This document shows positions 11,705-21,595 of a stretch of 50,000 nt of DNA, piece after piece (within the stretch, counting starts at the first letter, position 1; every line of letters starts with the position of its first letter). Both the position numbers and the translations under genes were made by a program. The DNA lies in assembly GCA_905221605.1 (NCBI GenBank), contig CAJNDS010002190.1:1177288-1227287 (forward strand), read 5' to 3'. Source of the stretch: Symbiodinium natans (lineage: Eukaryota; Sar; Dinophyceae; Suessiales; Symbiodiniaceae). The notes beneath the pieces were generated by a model that ran no database searches, was not told the DNA's origin, and saw only the letters and a program-made list of their open reading frames with translations.

Positions 11705-11989
11705 TGATGGATATGTATACATACACACACATCTATCTATATATATATATATGTATGGATGGATGTATGTATGTATGAATAGATAGATAGAGTACTCTCG
11801 ACACATCTCACACGCTGATAAAGCAAGAATCGCCCCCCCCCCCTGTAACCTAAGCTTTCCCTACCTAAACAGTGCGCCTTCTTTCACTGCAACTCTCTAA
11901 GTACAGTAACCCTAAACCCTAAATCCTAAATCCTAAACCCTAAACTAAGTACAGTGATAATTGGTGAATAAGCACCATGAACCTCCAAG

Positions 11990-12071
11990 TACGTTTGCAT
12001 CCCTCTCGATGCGCCAGCTGAGCGCGGCGGCCCCGGAGCTCAGCAGCTACGACGCCTCCAGGCGTCCCTGG
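11990..12071 (+). CDS. Exon-like island after a MITE remnant
   Basis: After acctccaag, the end of a family-H MITE remnant, it reads FASLSMRQLSAAAPE then LSSYDASRRPW, ending at GTTTCAGG. Nearly every third position in the second half is G or C, which supports this frame. Confidence 0.45.
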
Positions 12072-13481
12072 GTTTCAGGGTTTAGGGTTTAGAGTTTAGG
12101 GTTTAGGGTTTAGGGTTTCAGGTTTAGGGCCCTGCTTCCTTCCTGTTTCGTGGGGTTTGTTTGGCAGGGTTTTGGTGGTTGGGTTCAGGGTGTTCAGGTT
12201 TTATGAGTTTGCTCCCGGGGTCTGACGGATTCGCACTTCAGCCTTAGGGTTTAGGGTTTTAGAGCTAGGACGGGCCTTACTCCATGTTTATGGTTTAGGT
12301 TTCTGTATAAGCTCCTTTCAGCCAAAAGACTAACCTTTTCATTCCTAGGTTTCTCTCGGGTCTAGTCATGCTTTCTCCTTTCTGGGCCCTAGAATAGTAG
12401 TTCCTCTCGTTTTTTTGCGGGGGGGAGGCGGGGGGTCACCTTATTTCTCGTATTTTCTGTCATGTATGTAGTAAAGAGGCCATTAACCAGCAACACAACA
12501 AAAACGGCAGTTGTAGTGCCCAGGTAAACATTAAACCTTAGGTCCTTAGGGCAAGCATTTGAATTTGCATTGGGTGCAGGGGTTGATATAATTGAAACAT
12601 GTTGGAGTCCGTTGAGGATGTGGAGTTGTCACGGTCGTGTTTTCGGATTTTGCATCGGGCGCCCCTGGGCGGAGCTCTAAACCCAAAACCCTAAACCCCA
12701 AACCCTAACCCTAAACCCTAAACTCTCACCCCCTTGAGGCTTCTTCTGGCTGCTGGCTCGGTGGGATTCTGCGCCGGCCTGGCAAACGTCCGAGGAGAGC
12801 TATATTTTAGGGTTTAGGGTTTAGCGTCCCAAGAGTATATTAAAAATCTATATTTTTTAAGGCTCTAAGGGGAGTATAGAAGAGGTTTAGCCTCCCAAAT
12901 CCAACTTGGGCATTGCGTGTTTGCGGTTGGAGGTCCCACCACGCGAGACAATTGCAGACTCGGGTTCGCACGGGGTTTTGGGTTTGTAGGGCTTGTGAGC
13001 CCAAACCACAACTCATTGTGCTGGTTGTTTTGGCTAGTAGGGGTACCCCTATTTTGGAAAATGCCAATCTTAGACATGACCCGAAACCCTAAACCCTAAA
13101 CCCTAGAACCTAAACCCTAAACCCTCAACCCTCAACCCTAAACCCTACCTTTTGGTTGGTAAACAGGGCCCTTTGTTGTCATGTTGATCTTGACTGCGGC
13201 TAGCCTTGGCAGGTTTGAGGTTGAGCTTGGGATGCGCCCCCCCCCCCCCCCCCCCCCCCCCCTCCCCCCCTTATACTAACAGTCCTGAAGAGGGATTATA
13301 GTAACCCCCCCCCCCCCTAGATAATCCCTATTAAGGACTGTTAGAAGAAGGGGGGAACATCCCAAGGTTTAGGGTTGGTTTAGGGCCATCCCACATGTGA
13401 AAGGAATTCCCGAACCTTACAGTGAGCCCCTACATTCCGAAAGCCGCGTCTCTTGAACCCGAAACCCTAAACCAGTTACAG

Positions 13482-13560
13482 CAGAACACCCAGCCGCCAT
13501 GCATGTCTACCCCACAATCTCAAGTACCACGGACAGGCTCATGAGTCAGACCTTCCTACT
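13482..13560 (+). CDS. Exon-like island
   Basis: After aaccagttacag it reads EHPAAMHVYPTISSTTDR then LMSQTFL, ending at GTTGGGTCC. The donor sequence resembles the terminal bases of the family-B MITE, suggesting a MITE-derived intron. Confidence 0.42.
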
Positions 13561-13784
13561 GTTGGGTCCCCCCCCGCCCTCCCACTTACTATAGTAGGAA
13601 GTAGAGTTAAGGAACTTGTAAACTCAAGTTCGGGTATTTGTCATGTATATACACACCTTCGGGCCTTTACAGCCCTACATATATCTAGAGAGCCCTACAT
13701 ACATATATATATATATATATTTATTTATATATATATATATATATATTTTTATTTCGATTTATATCTATCTAGGGAGGATAGGGA

Positions 13785-14945
13785 GGCTGGTTTGTAAAGA
13801 GGCGCCCTTCACCGGCCAGGATGCTTCTGAGCATACTGGACTGGGAAGGGGCAGCCCTAAACCACAACCCTATATGATCTGGAATATGCGGATGACACGC
13901 TGCTTATATCAGTCACGAAAGTACACAATGACATACTCAAAGCGATCGAAGTCGAGGCCACGCTTTACGGTGTATGCTTTTGAACAAAGAAAAGCAGTTT
14001 CCCTGGAGCACACCGCCGACGCCCCGCAAACTCTACTTTGCGGATGGCTCTCCGGTGCCAGTTACCACATCCACGAAGTACCTACAGGGTGGGGCCCCCT
14101 TACTATACTAACTGTAGTTAAGGGACTTATAACCTAAATTAGGGTCCTTATAACCCAATTTAGGGCCCTTATAACTCTACTTATAACTAGGGGGCCCCAC
14201 CCTGTAGGCTCCCAATTCACCTGGGAACACGCCGCTGAGCATGCAATTGATGCCAGAAAGGCGAAAGCACACGCTGCCATCCTTACCTTGCAATACGGAC
14301 TTGATACTTTGGCCTTGGAAATCAAAATTCAAAACGATTGATGCTTGGTACCCCAAATACCTTAGAAGGGCACTAGGAATCAAAGACTCCTGTTATTCCC
14401 GCAAATCTGACCCGAGTGGGTTTTAGCAGGCAGACCAACTCTCCAGTCCCAAATCCTCACCGCAGCACAGTTTAAACAACTGGCCCACACCCTGGCTACA
14501 CCGCAAACCAACCGGTTCATCATGTTGTTTTTTCACCAGGTTCCAAGGATCGAATTAGGTTCACAAAGTTCTGCGCGCAGATGCCACCCACAGAGACATT
14601 GGCTGGATCTAAATACCGAAAAAGCTCTGCCTGTTCTCAAAGAATACATGAACCTAAATAACATCAGTACAGATGATCACCGTACTGACTCTTAGGCCTT
14701 AAGCACCTGCTAGAAAGGGACCCCACTTTCCCGTCTTTCCTGGAATCTGCGCCGACACGTTGCCCCCACTTGTTCAAAAGACACGCCAGAGCTCTGGAGC
14801 ATGCGCATGGCAGCCATTTAAAGACATCCAATCCCGAAGTCATCCTTCGAGCCAGTTAAATCCTCAGCCCCGTCTCAGCCCCCGCCCCTGCAGGACGCCA
14901 GCGCACTCTTCGGAAAAGCGGTCGACAACAGGCTGCCCCGAAGTC
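13785..14945 (+). mobile_element. Degenerate non-LTR retrotransposon (LINE), 3' part of the reverse transcriptase ORF
   Basis: About 13,868-13,975 reads YDLEYADDTLLIS and then IEVEATLYGV, with the YADD catalytic motif. Further on KLYFADGSPVPVTTSTKYL and GSQFTWEHAAEHAIDARK flank a MITE at 14,085-14,204. Then KFKTIDAWYPKYLRRALGI, GRPTLQSQILTAAQFKQ and KEYMNLNNIST follow in shifted frames. Stops and frameshifts at several points show that it is dead. Order and motifs match LINE families common in Symbiodiniaceae. An AT-rich microsatellite lies just upstream. Confidence 0.75.
14085..14204. mobile_element. Family-C MITE with TA target duplication, inside the LINE
   Basis: A 120-bp palindrome with terminal inverted repeats CAGGGTGGGGCCCCC, flanked by TA on both sides. 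Removing it plus one TA restores TKYL|GSQ in the LINE reading frame, proving an insertion. By eye the sequence is the exact reverse complement of 3,462-3,581. TA duplication and a CAGGG end point to the Tc1/mariner superfamily. Confidence 0.88.
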
Positions 14946-15324
14946 GGGTGTTGACTGGGTGAAGGTGTATAGAGGATTCTATTCTATTTGGGTAGAAACG
15001 GGGTATCCCTATTTTGGGAGATACCCATGTGGGTGAAGTTTAGGGTTCAGGGTTGAGGGTTTTGCGTTTAGGGTTTTATTGTTTCTAGCTCTAAACAAGG
15101 GAGGGGTTTGCATGCCTCAGACCCTGAATCCCTGAATAGAGTACAGCATGGGCTATTAGGCCTTATAATCCCCCTAGCCAACCCTATAAAGGGCCCGTTT
15201 AAGGGCTTAAAGGGTCTAATAGCCCATGCAGGGTTGAGGGTTGAGTTTTAGGGTTGAGGGGTTCGGGCGTCTCGGGTTCAGGTGCTTCGGGTGTGGGTTT
15301 CATTTGGCAATGCCTAGGGTTTTT

Positions 15325-15437
15325 CTTTGTCTCTCTCTGTCTCTCTCTCTGTCTCTCTCGCTCTCGCTCGCTCTCTCTCTGTCTCTCTCTTTCTGTCTCC
15401 CTCTCTCTCTTTCTGTCTCTCTCTCTCTCTCTCTCTT
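15325..15437. repeat. (CT)n microsatellite
   Basis: CTCTCTCTGT and CTCGCT phases. Generates spurious Ser/Leu-rich ORFs on + and Arg/Glu-rich ORFs on the minus strand. Confidence 0.95.
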
Positions 15438-15481
15438 TTCGGTTGCTCCATCAAACCTGACAGGAGGCTGGCCGTGGAGTT

Positions 15482-15863
15482 GTGTATAGGTGCGAAATCG
15501 CCAGCTTTTTCGGCTTACGGCGAATTTCAATTCCTAAGCCCGCATTCCCTATACCCGACCCTATACCCTCAGCCCATGTTTCGAGCAACCCTGCCGAAAC
15601 GAACATGGCTCCTCACGCCTTTGCGCTCTCTAGGCGTCGTCGGATAGCAGCGGAACGACAACCCTCACCGCCGGAGGGCCCAGCTCAGGAAGTAGCAGTG
15701 GACGTGGCTGTATCGCCGTCGTCGGTCGTGGTCTCGTGGTCTCCTCCTCCTCGTCGTCGTCGTCGTAGTAGTAGTAGCAGCAGTAGAAATAGCAGTAGCA
15801 GTAGGAGTAGGAGTAGGAGCAGGAGCAGCAGCAGCAGCAGCCGCCGCAGCAGCAGCAGCAGCC

Positions 15864-15938
<75 letters not shown>

Positions 15939-15986
15939 GCTGCAGTTGCAGTAGCAGCTGCAGTTGCAGTTGCAGTTGCAGTTGCT

Positions 15987-16025
<39 letters not shown>

Positions 16026-16048
16026 GCAGCAGCCGCTGCAAGCACTAG
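15482..16048 (+). CDS. Ser/Arg-rich ORF over an AGC-repeat tract (doubtful)
   Basis: A 188-codon ORF. Residues 43-95 (from MAPHAFALSRRRR, through AAERQPSPPEGPAQE, to SWSPPPRRRRR) look like real GC-rich coding sequence. The rest is poly-Ser with Arg, encoded by (AGC)n at about 15,770-16,075. RS-like low complexity occurs in splicing factors, but no RNA-binding domain is present. The repeat alone would give open frames on both strands. Confidence 0.3.
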
Positions 16049-16259
16049 CTGTAGCAACATTAGCAGCAGCAGTAGTAGCAGCCGTAAGGTGTAGGAGTTT
16101 AGGGTGCAGGTGTTCAGGGACAAGGGTTTAGGGTTTAAGGGTTGGTTTTCAGCTCAACCAGCGTTCCCATGCTTGAGAATTTTGCGGCTCAGGGTTGAAT
16201 TCTACTCGTAGCTGAACGAGTGTAGGATGAGGAAAAGAGAAGTTCTCTTTCCAGGCTAG

Positions 16260-16347
16260 GTGGAGGGTGTTGCCACGAAGGAACTTCTGTTAAGCTATCG
16301 TAGATTTGAAGAAAAATTCGGATGCCCGGTCATTGCCATGGAAACTG
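16260..16347 (+). CDS. Exon-like island
   Basis: After the pyrimidine-rich acceptor ctctttccaggctag the frame reads VEGVATKELLLSYRRF then EEKFGCPVIAMET, ending at donor GTACCT. A stop codon lies directly before the acceptor in this frame. Protein-like composition and good splice sites support it; I do not recognise the family. Confidence 0.5.
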
Positions 16348-16808
16348 GTACCTGCAGTAGTTTTCTTCTCAGCAAGGCATAATACGGAGCTTCAGCGCCA
16401 GAATGCCTCAAGTGTTCTAGAATTCTGGGCGGTTTAGGACCCTAAGCCCTGGACCCTTGAGATTTTGTAGGCTTCGTGGATGAACGTTCAGATTGAGTAC
16501 CCCCTCTACTAATCTTGGAGAGGATTATATTAACCTGGGTTCAGAGTATTGCGGTTTAGGTTTTACGGCTTAGGGTTTAGCGTCGTCTTCGGGCACATTC
16601 AGAACGGATGTTCAGCCCTGCTGTCAGCAACCCTGAACCCTACAGCTTACGCGAAGCAACAGACCCTCCCATTTAGTTAGAGCTTAGGGTTTAGGGTTTA
16701 GGGTTTAGGGTGTAGGGCTTTATTGTTTACTGTTTAGGGTTTAGGGTTTCGTTGTTTAGGGTTTGGGGTTTATAAGGCTTACTTTACTACCTCGGCCGGG
16801 TTTGCCAG

Positions 16809-16910
16809 AAAGAGCAAGCTGACAGATGGCAGGTCCCTGAGAAGGGCTTCGACGATGCGGAGACCTCTGTGGAGAAGTTCGTGCCAAAGATCAGCGCTCT
16901 CCAGAACCAG
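16809..16910 (+). CDS. Exon-like island: helical, coiled-coil-like
   Basis: After gggtttgccag it reads KEQADRWQVPEKGFDD then AETSVEKFVPKISALQNQ; 25 of 34 third positions are G or C. Donor CAG|GTCTCC, or GTTTAGGG nine bases later. In phase 0 with the island at 17,663. Confidence 0.55.
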
Positions 16911-17662
16911 GTCTCCGGGGTTTAGGGTTTAGGGTTGAGGGTTGAGGGTTGAGGGTTGAGGGTTTAGGGTATAGGGTATAGGGTATAGGGTTGGGGGTGG
17001 GCAGGTTTTTGTTGTTTCTTTTGGGGTGTTTTGGGGCTCAGACGACATCTTAGCCCAAAGGAAGCATACTAGCCGAATCGCCGTTGGTTTTTTTCTTCAA
17101 AACGCTCAAACCTTAAGCCCCCTGCCTCAAGAAGCCCAACATTGGAACAGCTCAGGGCTGCGCGCTTTTGGTTAGTCTACTAACTGTCCTTCATAGGGAT
17201 TGAAATTCTAATCCGGGGGGGGGGGGGGGTGGGCAGGGATACTATAATCTCTACTAAGGACTGTTAGCATAAGGGGGAACGTCCCATAGACCCATTTAGA
17301 CCCTAAACCCGAAAGCCTAAAACCTGAACCCTGAACCTTAAACTCCTAACCCAAGATCTCTCTGGCTTCAGCTAGAGGAACCCTTATCAATACTAGGCCC
17401 CAGTAGGCTCCTTACATGTTTTAGGGTTTAGGTTCCCTTATAACCCGCTTTCAACCAAACAGGCACCCGGTTACTCTTGGGTCTCGGTTGTTTATAGGTA
17501 TAGTGTGTACTTGTAAGGTATATCAGTGATCCAAACCCTAAACCCCAAACCCTAAACCCGAAACCCCGAACCCTAAACCCCGAACCCTAAACCCCAAACC
17601 CCGAACCCTAAACCTTAAACCCCAAACAAACCCTATTAGGTGTTCCAAATGTTAGACCAAAG

Positions 17663-17730
17663 ACGCTTGAGGCTGAGCTTCTCCGAAGTGGGGAGCTGCG
17701 GCAGGTCATCGAGACCATGAGGCAGATTGG
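17663..17730 (+). CDS. Exon-like island: helical
   Basis: After tagaccaaag it reads TLEAELLRSGELRQ then VIETMRQI, ending at GTTTGG, the first bases of a TTTAGGG tract. Phase follows on from 16,809-16,910, so both may belong to one coiled-coil protein. Confidence 0.5.
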
Positions 17731-17933
17731 GTTTGGTGTTTAGGGTTTAGGGTTTAGGGTTTAGGGGAGGGGCGTGTGCTCCGTTGTACAACCAGCAGCC
17801 CCACCTTACAACCGGAACCCCTACTTTGCAACTTGCAAGCCCCTTCCACATAGCCCAACGTGCAACCAGATACAGAACCTTCTCAACTAAGCTATTTACT
17901 TACGACGTAAAGGATCGTCCTTTCACCGTGCAG

Positions 17934-18023
17934 GTTTGAATGTGAGGCTGCTTGCGAAGTGGGCGTTCTTAAGACAAACGCAAGAAACATTAACTTTAAC
18001 TTGGACACCACACCCGGGATGCG
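17934..18023 (+). CDS. Exon-like island
   Basis: After ctttcaccgtgcag it reads FECEAACEVGVLKT then NARNINFNLDTTPGM, ending at donor GTGATGG. No telomeric repeat touches it. Family unknown. Confidence 0.48.
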
Positions 18024-18420
18024 GTGATGGCGGATAACGGATATTCCCTGCGTCAGGCTGTGTACTAGTCCATGAGAAGATTGTTAACCCCCGAAGCCCT
18101 ATCTTCATCATCGTGGTGGTTCAGGGTTTAGAACTTAGGAGCTTTCTTTCGTTTTACAATTTTTGATTTTGGGGTTTTTGTGTCCAGGACTGTGTTTTAA
18201 TGTTGCGGGTTTGGGGGGGGGGGAGGGTGCTTTGTTTTGGATTTGGCGTTTGGGGGTTTAGGGTTTTTGTGGCATTAGGGTTGCCGAATCTTATCCATTT
18301 CTTACATGGAGGGGCCCATGTAGGGGCCCCCTAGATACAAAAGAGGTTATAAGGAGCCCTAAACTGGGTTATAGGCCTCCTCATCAGGATCACTCCTTGA
18401 ACGGAAGTTAGTGTAGTAAG

Positions 18421-18608
18421 GGAAGGCATCAGATGCGGGCACTTCGTCGTCGCCACAAGTGGATGTCTCTCGGTATATGAGCCCTACGAGGGAGGAACCT
18501 TATCCAGGGAACCTGGCGAACGCACGCAACCGCCACGGAAAGTTTTGGCCGACAGTGTTTGCGAACTGCAACGTCACATGGTCCGGCTTGCCACGTCCAA
18601 CCCAATAA
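18421..18608 (+). CDS. Exon-like ORF ending in TAA
   Basis: Opens after gtagtaag, just past a family-C MITE remnant, and reads KASDAGTSSSPQVDVS, RYMSPTREEPYPGNLA, NARNRHGKFWPTVFA, NCNVTWSGLPRPTQ, stop. About 60% GC3. It may be a terminal exon. Family unknown. Confidence 0.42.
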
Positions 18609-18999
18609 GCCCTAAACCCCCAAACCTCGATAGTTAAGACCCTTACCAAAGCCGTACAATCCCCTGGTAGACGCCATACAAAACCCGAAATCCTGACAAA
18701 AAAAGACACACGACGAAACTCTTCCGAACCTGTTTTCTCTCAAAACAGCATACAACAACCCGAAACCCTAAATTTCGACCATACCTAAGGTACACCCGAA
18801 ACCCTAAACTCTAAGCCTTGGCAAAAGCTCTATAGGAACCCCTGAACCCTACTTTGTAGTGCTTTACTGTAACTTTAGATCCTTAGCCTTTTTGGGTTTA
18901 TTGGGCTTCTTAAATCGGCAGCTAAAAAATAATTTAAACCCTAAACCCTGAACCCTAAACCCTAAACCCTTCTGAGTGCAGCCAACCCTAAACCGCAAG

Positions 19000-19050
19000 G
19001 TCTCTCCGAAAGTCGGAGCTGGGAGCAGTCTTCAGTGAGGCGCAGCAGGG
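19000..19050 (+). CDS. Exon-like island
   Basis: After aaaccgcaag it reads SLRKSELGAVFSEAQQ and is spliced, if real, at GTTTAGGG, the start of a telomeric tract. It is preceded by CCCTAAA repeats. Confidence 0.42.
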
Positions 19051-19275
19051 GTTTAGGGTTTAGGGTTTAGGGTTTAGGGTTTAGGGTTTAGGGTTTGGGG
19101 ACGTTTTTCGTTTACATAAGCAGGATAGAACTGTATGCTTGTAGCACCCTATCTATTGTTGTGTACTCGTCAGGCTCAACCATTGCCAACCCATAATGGC
19201 ACGAAAGCCCGACGGCTTAACAGCGAGAGTTATCAAGCTCTACCCGAAGCCCTGCAACCCTAAACCCTATCTCAG

Positions 19276-19336
19276 AAAGGTTGATACGCTGCTGGCTGCC
19301 CTCGTGGACGCGATCGAAGGCCCATCCCTTGATTGA
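19276..19336 (+). CDS. Exon-like island ending in TGA
   Basis: After ccctatctcag it reads KVDTLLAALVDAIEGPSLD, stop. High GC3 and amphipathic-helix composition. A plausible terminal exon of the unidentified gene(s) at 16-19 kb. Confidence 0.48.
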
Positions 19337-19483
19337 AGAACGCATATTGAGGCTTAGGGTTGAGGTTCTAGGGTTGTCATGGGTTTCTACCTTCGACCCC
19401 TAAAATTAAACCCCTAATTGGGGGACCCTTTTTTAAGGATCCTCTATTGGCATAGAAGGGCCATATTAGGAGTCTTTTAACTA

Positions 19484-19590
19484 GGATGCCCAGTAGTGCC
19501 CTTATTCCCTTTTTGCGGGGTTTAGGTTCCCTTATCAACCCCTTTAAGCACAAATGGGCACCCTTTTTGATCCTAGGATACTGGGCAACC
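19484..19590. mobile_element. Family-A MITE (TGCCCAGTA ends)
   Basis: Terminal repeats TGCCCAGTA and TACTGGGCA with the interior TTTAGGTTCCCTTATNAACCCC and GGGCACCC. A 14-bp direct repeat TAGGAGTCTTTTAA flanks it (19,467-19,480 and 19,596-19,609). Other copies or fragments: 1,890-1,990, 4,353-4,473 (centre is a CCCTAAA tract), 6,224-6,336, 17,418-17,475, 22,367-22,480, 25,600-25,666, 43,453-43,549. Confidence 0.7.
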
Positions 19591-20047
19591 TAGACTAGGA
19601 GTCTTTTAAGGGAAGCCTTTGGGGTACAACCTTATAAGGGGGTAGAAGTCTGAGTCCCCTGAGGTTAGATGCCCTAAGCACCAATGGCAGCACATGGAGC
19701 TCTTGTGCTGAGGGTTTAGGGTTTAGGGTTTAGGGTTTAGGGTTTAGGGTTTAGGTTTAAAGTTTGAGGCTTCAACGCCTGAACCCTGAACACTCCAGAA
19801 GGCAGTTGGCTGGGTTGGACCATTTTTTGGGGTGTCCCCTTCTTTCTGTGCAAGGGAACTCATTCATGAATATACTTCGAAGGTTTGCAAGCCCAACAAG
19901 GTGCATTTTGATTTATACCTAAAGGCTCTAATGTAGCTCTTTTCTGGGTTAGTTATAGGGGACTCTGGTATACTACCCCAAAAAGGTACTACATAGGAGC
20001 CTTTGGGTAAAAGTGATAAGACTCAATGCCTTGCCCAAACCTCGCAG

Positions 20048-20126
20048 CTTCCGGGCAGGCCTGCGGGACTCGGCGCTCACGGTGCGCAAGACTGAGCTCA
20101 GGCCATTGCCTTTCCCCCTTGCGAAG
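20048..20126 (+). CDS. Exon-like island
   Basis: After acctcgcag, with one leading base, it reads FRAGLRDSALTVRK then TELRPLPFPLAK, donor AAG|GTCAGG. High GC3 and consensus splice sites. Family unknown. Confidence 0.48.
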
Positions 20127-20270
20127 GTCAGGAGTTTGGTGATCAGGGTTGCGGCTTTCACCAGTTTTCCACCCTACACCCTCAACCCTAAACCCTAAAT
20201 CCTAAACCCTGAACCCTAAACCCTGAACCATGAGAGGGCTTCTGGGTCCGGGGATTTTCGACGTTGACAG

Positions 20271-20636
20271 CTCTAGGGTTCGGGTCCCGGGTGCTGGTTG
20301 CGGGCTTGAAAGCGCAGATCGAGACCAAGAGTCCTACATGGAGGTTCATGGTATACTTATTAACTAATTACAACTGTACTTAGGGTTTAGGGTTTAGGGT
20401 TTAGGGTTTAGGGTTTAGGGTTTAGGGTTTAGGGTTTAGGGTTTAGGGTTTAGGGTTTAGGGTTTAGGGTTTAGGGGTACTTATCAACCAAGTATTACTG
20501 TACTTATAACCCACTTGTAAGCCCCTTAAAAAGTCAATAGGGTTATAAGAACAGTTATAAGTACAGTTATAGCTGGTTAAGAAGCACCATGAAAGTTCAA
20601 CTACCTGGAGCCGGCAAGTACCTCTTCAATACTTGG
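20271..20636 (+). CDS. Two exons joined by excision of a MITE-like intron (unassigned protein)
   Basis: Exon 20,271-20,343 (after cgttgacag) reads SRVRVPGAG then CGLESADRDQESYME. Exon 20,596-20,636 reads FNYLEPASTSSIL. Removing 20,344-20,595, which starts GTTCATGG and ends CATGAAAG, joins them in phase 0. The excised piece is a palindromic element carrying a long TTTAGGG tract. A different frame (LVAGLKAQIETKSPTW) is also open in the first exon, so the frame choice is not certain. Confidence 0.42.
20344..20600. mobile_element. Family-H MITE interrupted by a TTTAGGG tract
   Basis: Ends TTCATGGT and ACCATGAA with inner arms containing AACTGTACTTATAAC. A perfect TTTAGGG array of about 13 units (20,381-20,476) interrupts the left arm between two copies of GTACTTA. 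A right-end fragment is at 11,945-11,980. Confidence 0.7.
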
Positions 20637-20691
20637 GTTTAGGGTTCAGGGTCGACCCATCCAAAACTTCAGACAGTCCATCTGCCCGCAG

Positions 20692-20740
20692 GGAGCACTT
20701 CGACGGCGCAGACAGCAAGGCGCGACTTCTTATGTCAAAG
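20692..20740 (+). CDS. Exon-like island
   Basis: After catctgcccgcag, with one leading base, it reads EHFDGADSKARLLMSK. The donor is AAG|GCGAAACCC (GC), with the intron running into CCCTAA-type repeats. Confidence 0.45.
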
Positions 20741-20835
20741 GCGAAACCCTAAGCCCTTAACCCTTGTTATGGGGAGCTCAAAGAGTTTCGGGTTTTGGGC
20801 TTTGGTGCACTTATGGGGAAGACTAAAGGGACTTG

Positions 20836-21031
20836 AATGGGAACCCCAAACAGAGATCCCTAAGAACGTAGTAGGAATGTAGAAGGAATGTAACTATCGG
20901 GGTCCTTGTCCTCCCTTTATATTCCTACTAAACCCTAAATCCTAAACCCTATACCCTAAACCCTAAGCCCTTTAATTTCCCATTATATGCTCCTACTATA
21001 TTCTTGGAGTTTCCTGTTTGGGGTTCCCATT
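20836..21031. mobile_element. MITE with 18-bp perfect inverted repeats and an internal telomeric insertion
   Basis: The ends AATGGGAACCCCAAACAG and their exact complement bound a 196-bp element. Inside, after TTCCTACT, lies a run of CCCTAAA-type units (about 20,928-20,970) that breaks an otherwise palindromic interior. Confidence 0.75.
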
Positions 21032-21532
21032 ACCCGAAGTCGCTGCCAGAAATGTGGGTTCGAGGCGGGAGCTATAGTAGGTGGTTTAGGGTTTAGGGTT
21101 TAGGTTTTCGGGTTTCGGGTTTAGGCCCTAAGCCCTAGGCTTTGGGGTTTGGGGTTCGGGGGTTTGGGGATTTAGAGTTTCGGCTGAGGGATTAGATGGT
21201 TGGGTTTAGAGCTGGAGCTTCAGGGTGGACGCGGCAGGGCGCAAGGCAATATCCCCCGATCTCTAACATCTTCAATCCGCTCAATACCCTAAACCCTAAA
21301 CCCTAAACCCTGGACTCCCCACTACTTCAACCTCCTAAGCCCGGCGAGCTGCCTCGAAACCCTAAACTCCCTAAACTCCCTAACCCTAAACCCTAAACCC
21401 TAAACCTAAACCCTAAATCCTAAACCCTAAACCTAACCCTAAACCCTAAACCCTAAACCCTAAACCCTAAACCCTAAACCCTAAACCCTAAACCCTCAAC
21501 CTAAAACTTTCTAAAAGTCCCTAAACCCTCAG

Positions 21533-21595
21533 AGCCTCCAGGCGGAGCACAGCATCGAGTCCGACTCCCGTGGCGCACCCAGCCCGCCTCCCTAA
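21533..21595 (+). CDS. Exon-like island ending in TAA
   Basis: The CCCTAAA tract ends in the acceptor accctcag; the exon reads SLQAEHSIESDSRGAPSPPP, stop. 17 of 20 third positions are G or C. Possible terminal exon. Confidence 0.48.
   Translation, partial: SLQAEHSIESDSRGAPSPPP

Noticed and set aside
13643-14137. 164-aa ORF as a gene
   Set aside because: It mixes a TA microsatellite, a shifted frame of the LINE and part of a MITE.
15665-16123. Poly-Ala and poly-Leu minus-strand ORFs
   Set aside because: Shadows of the AGC repeat.
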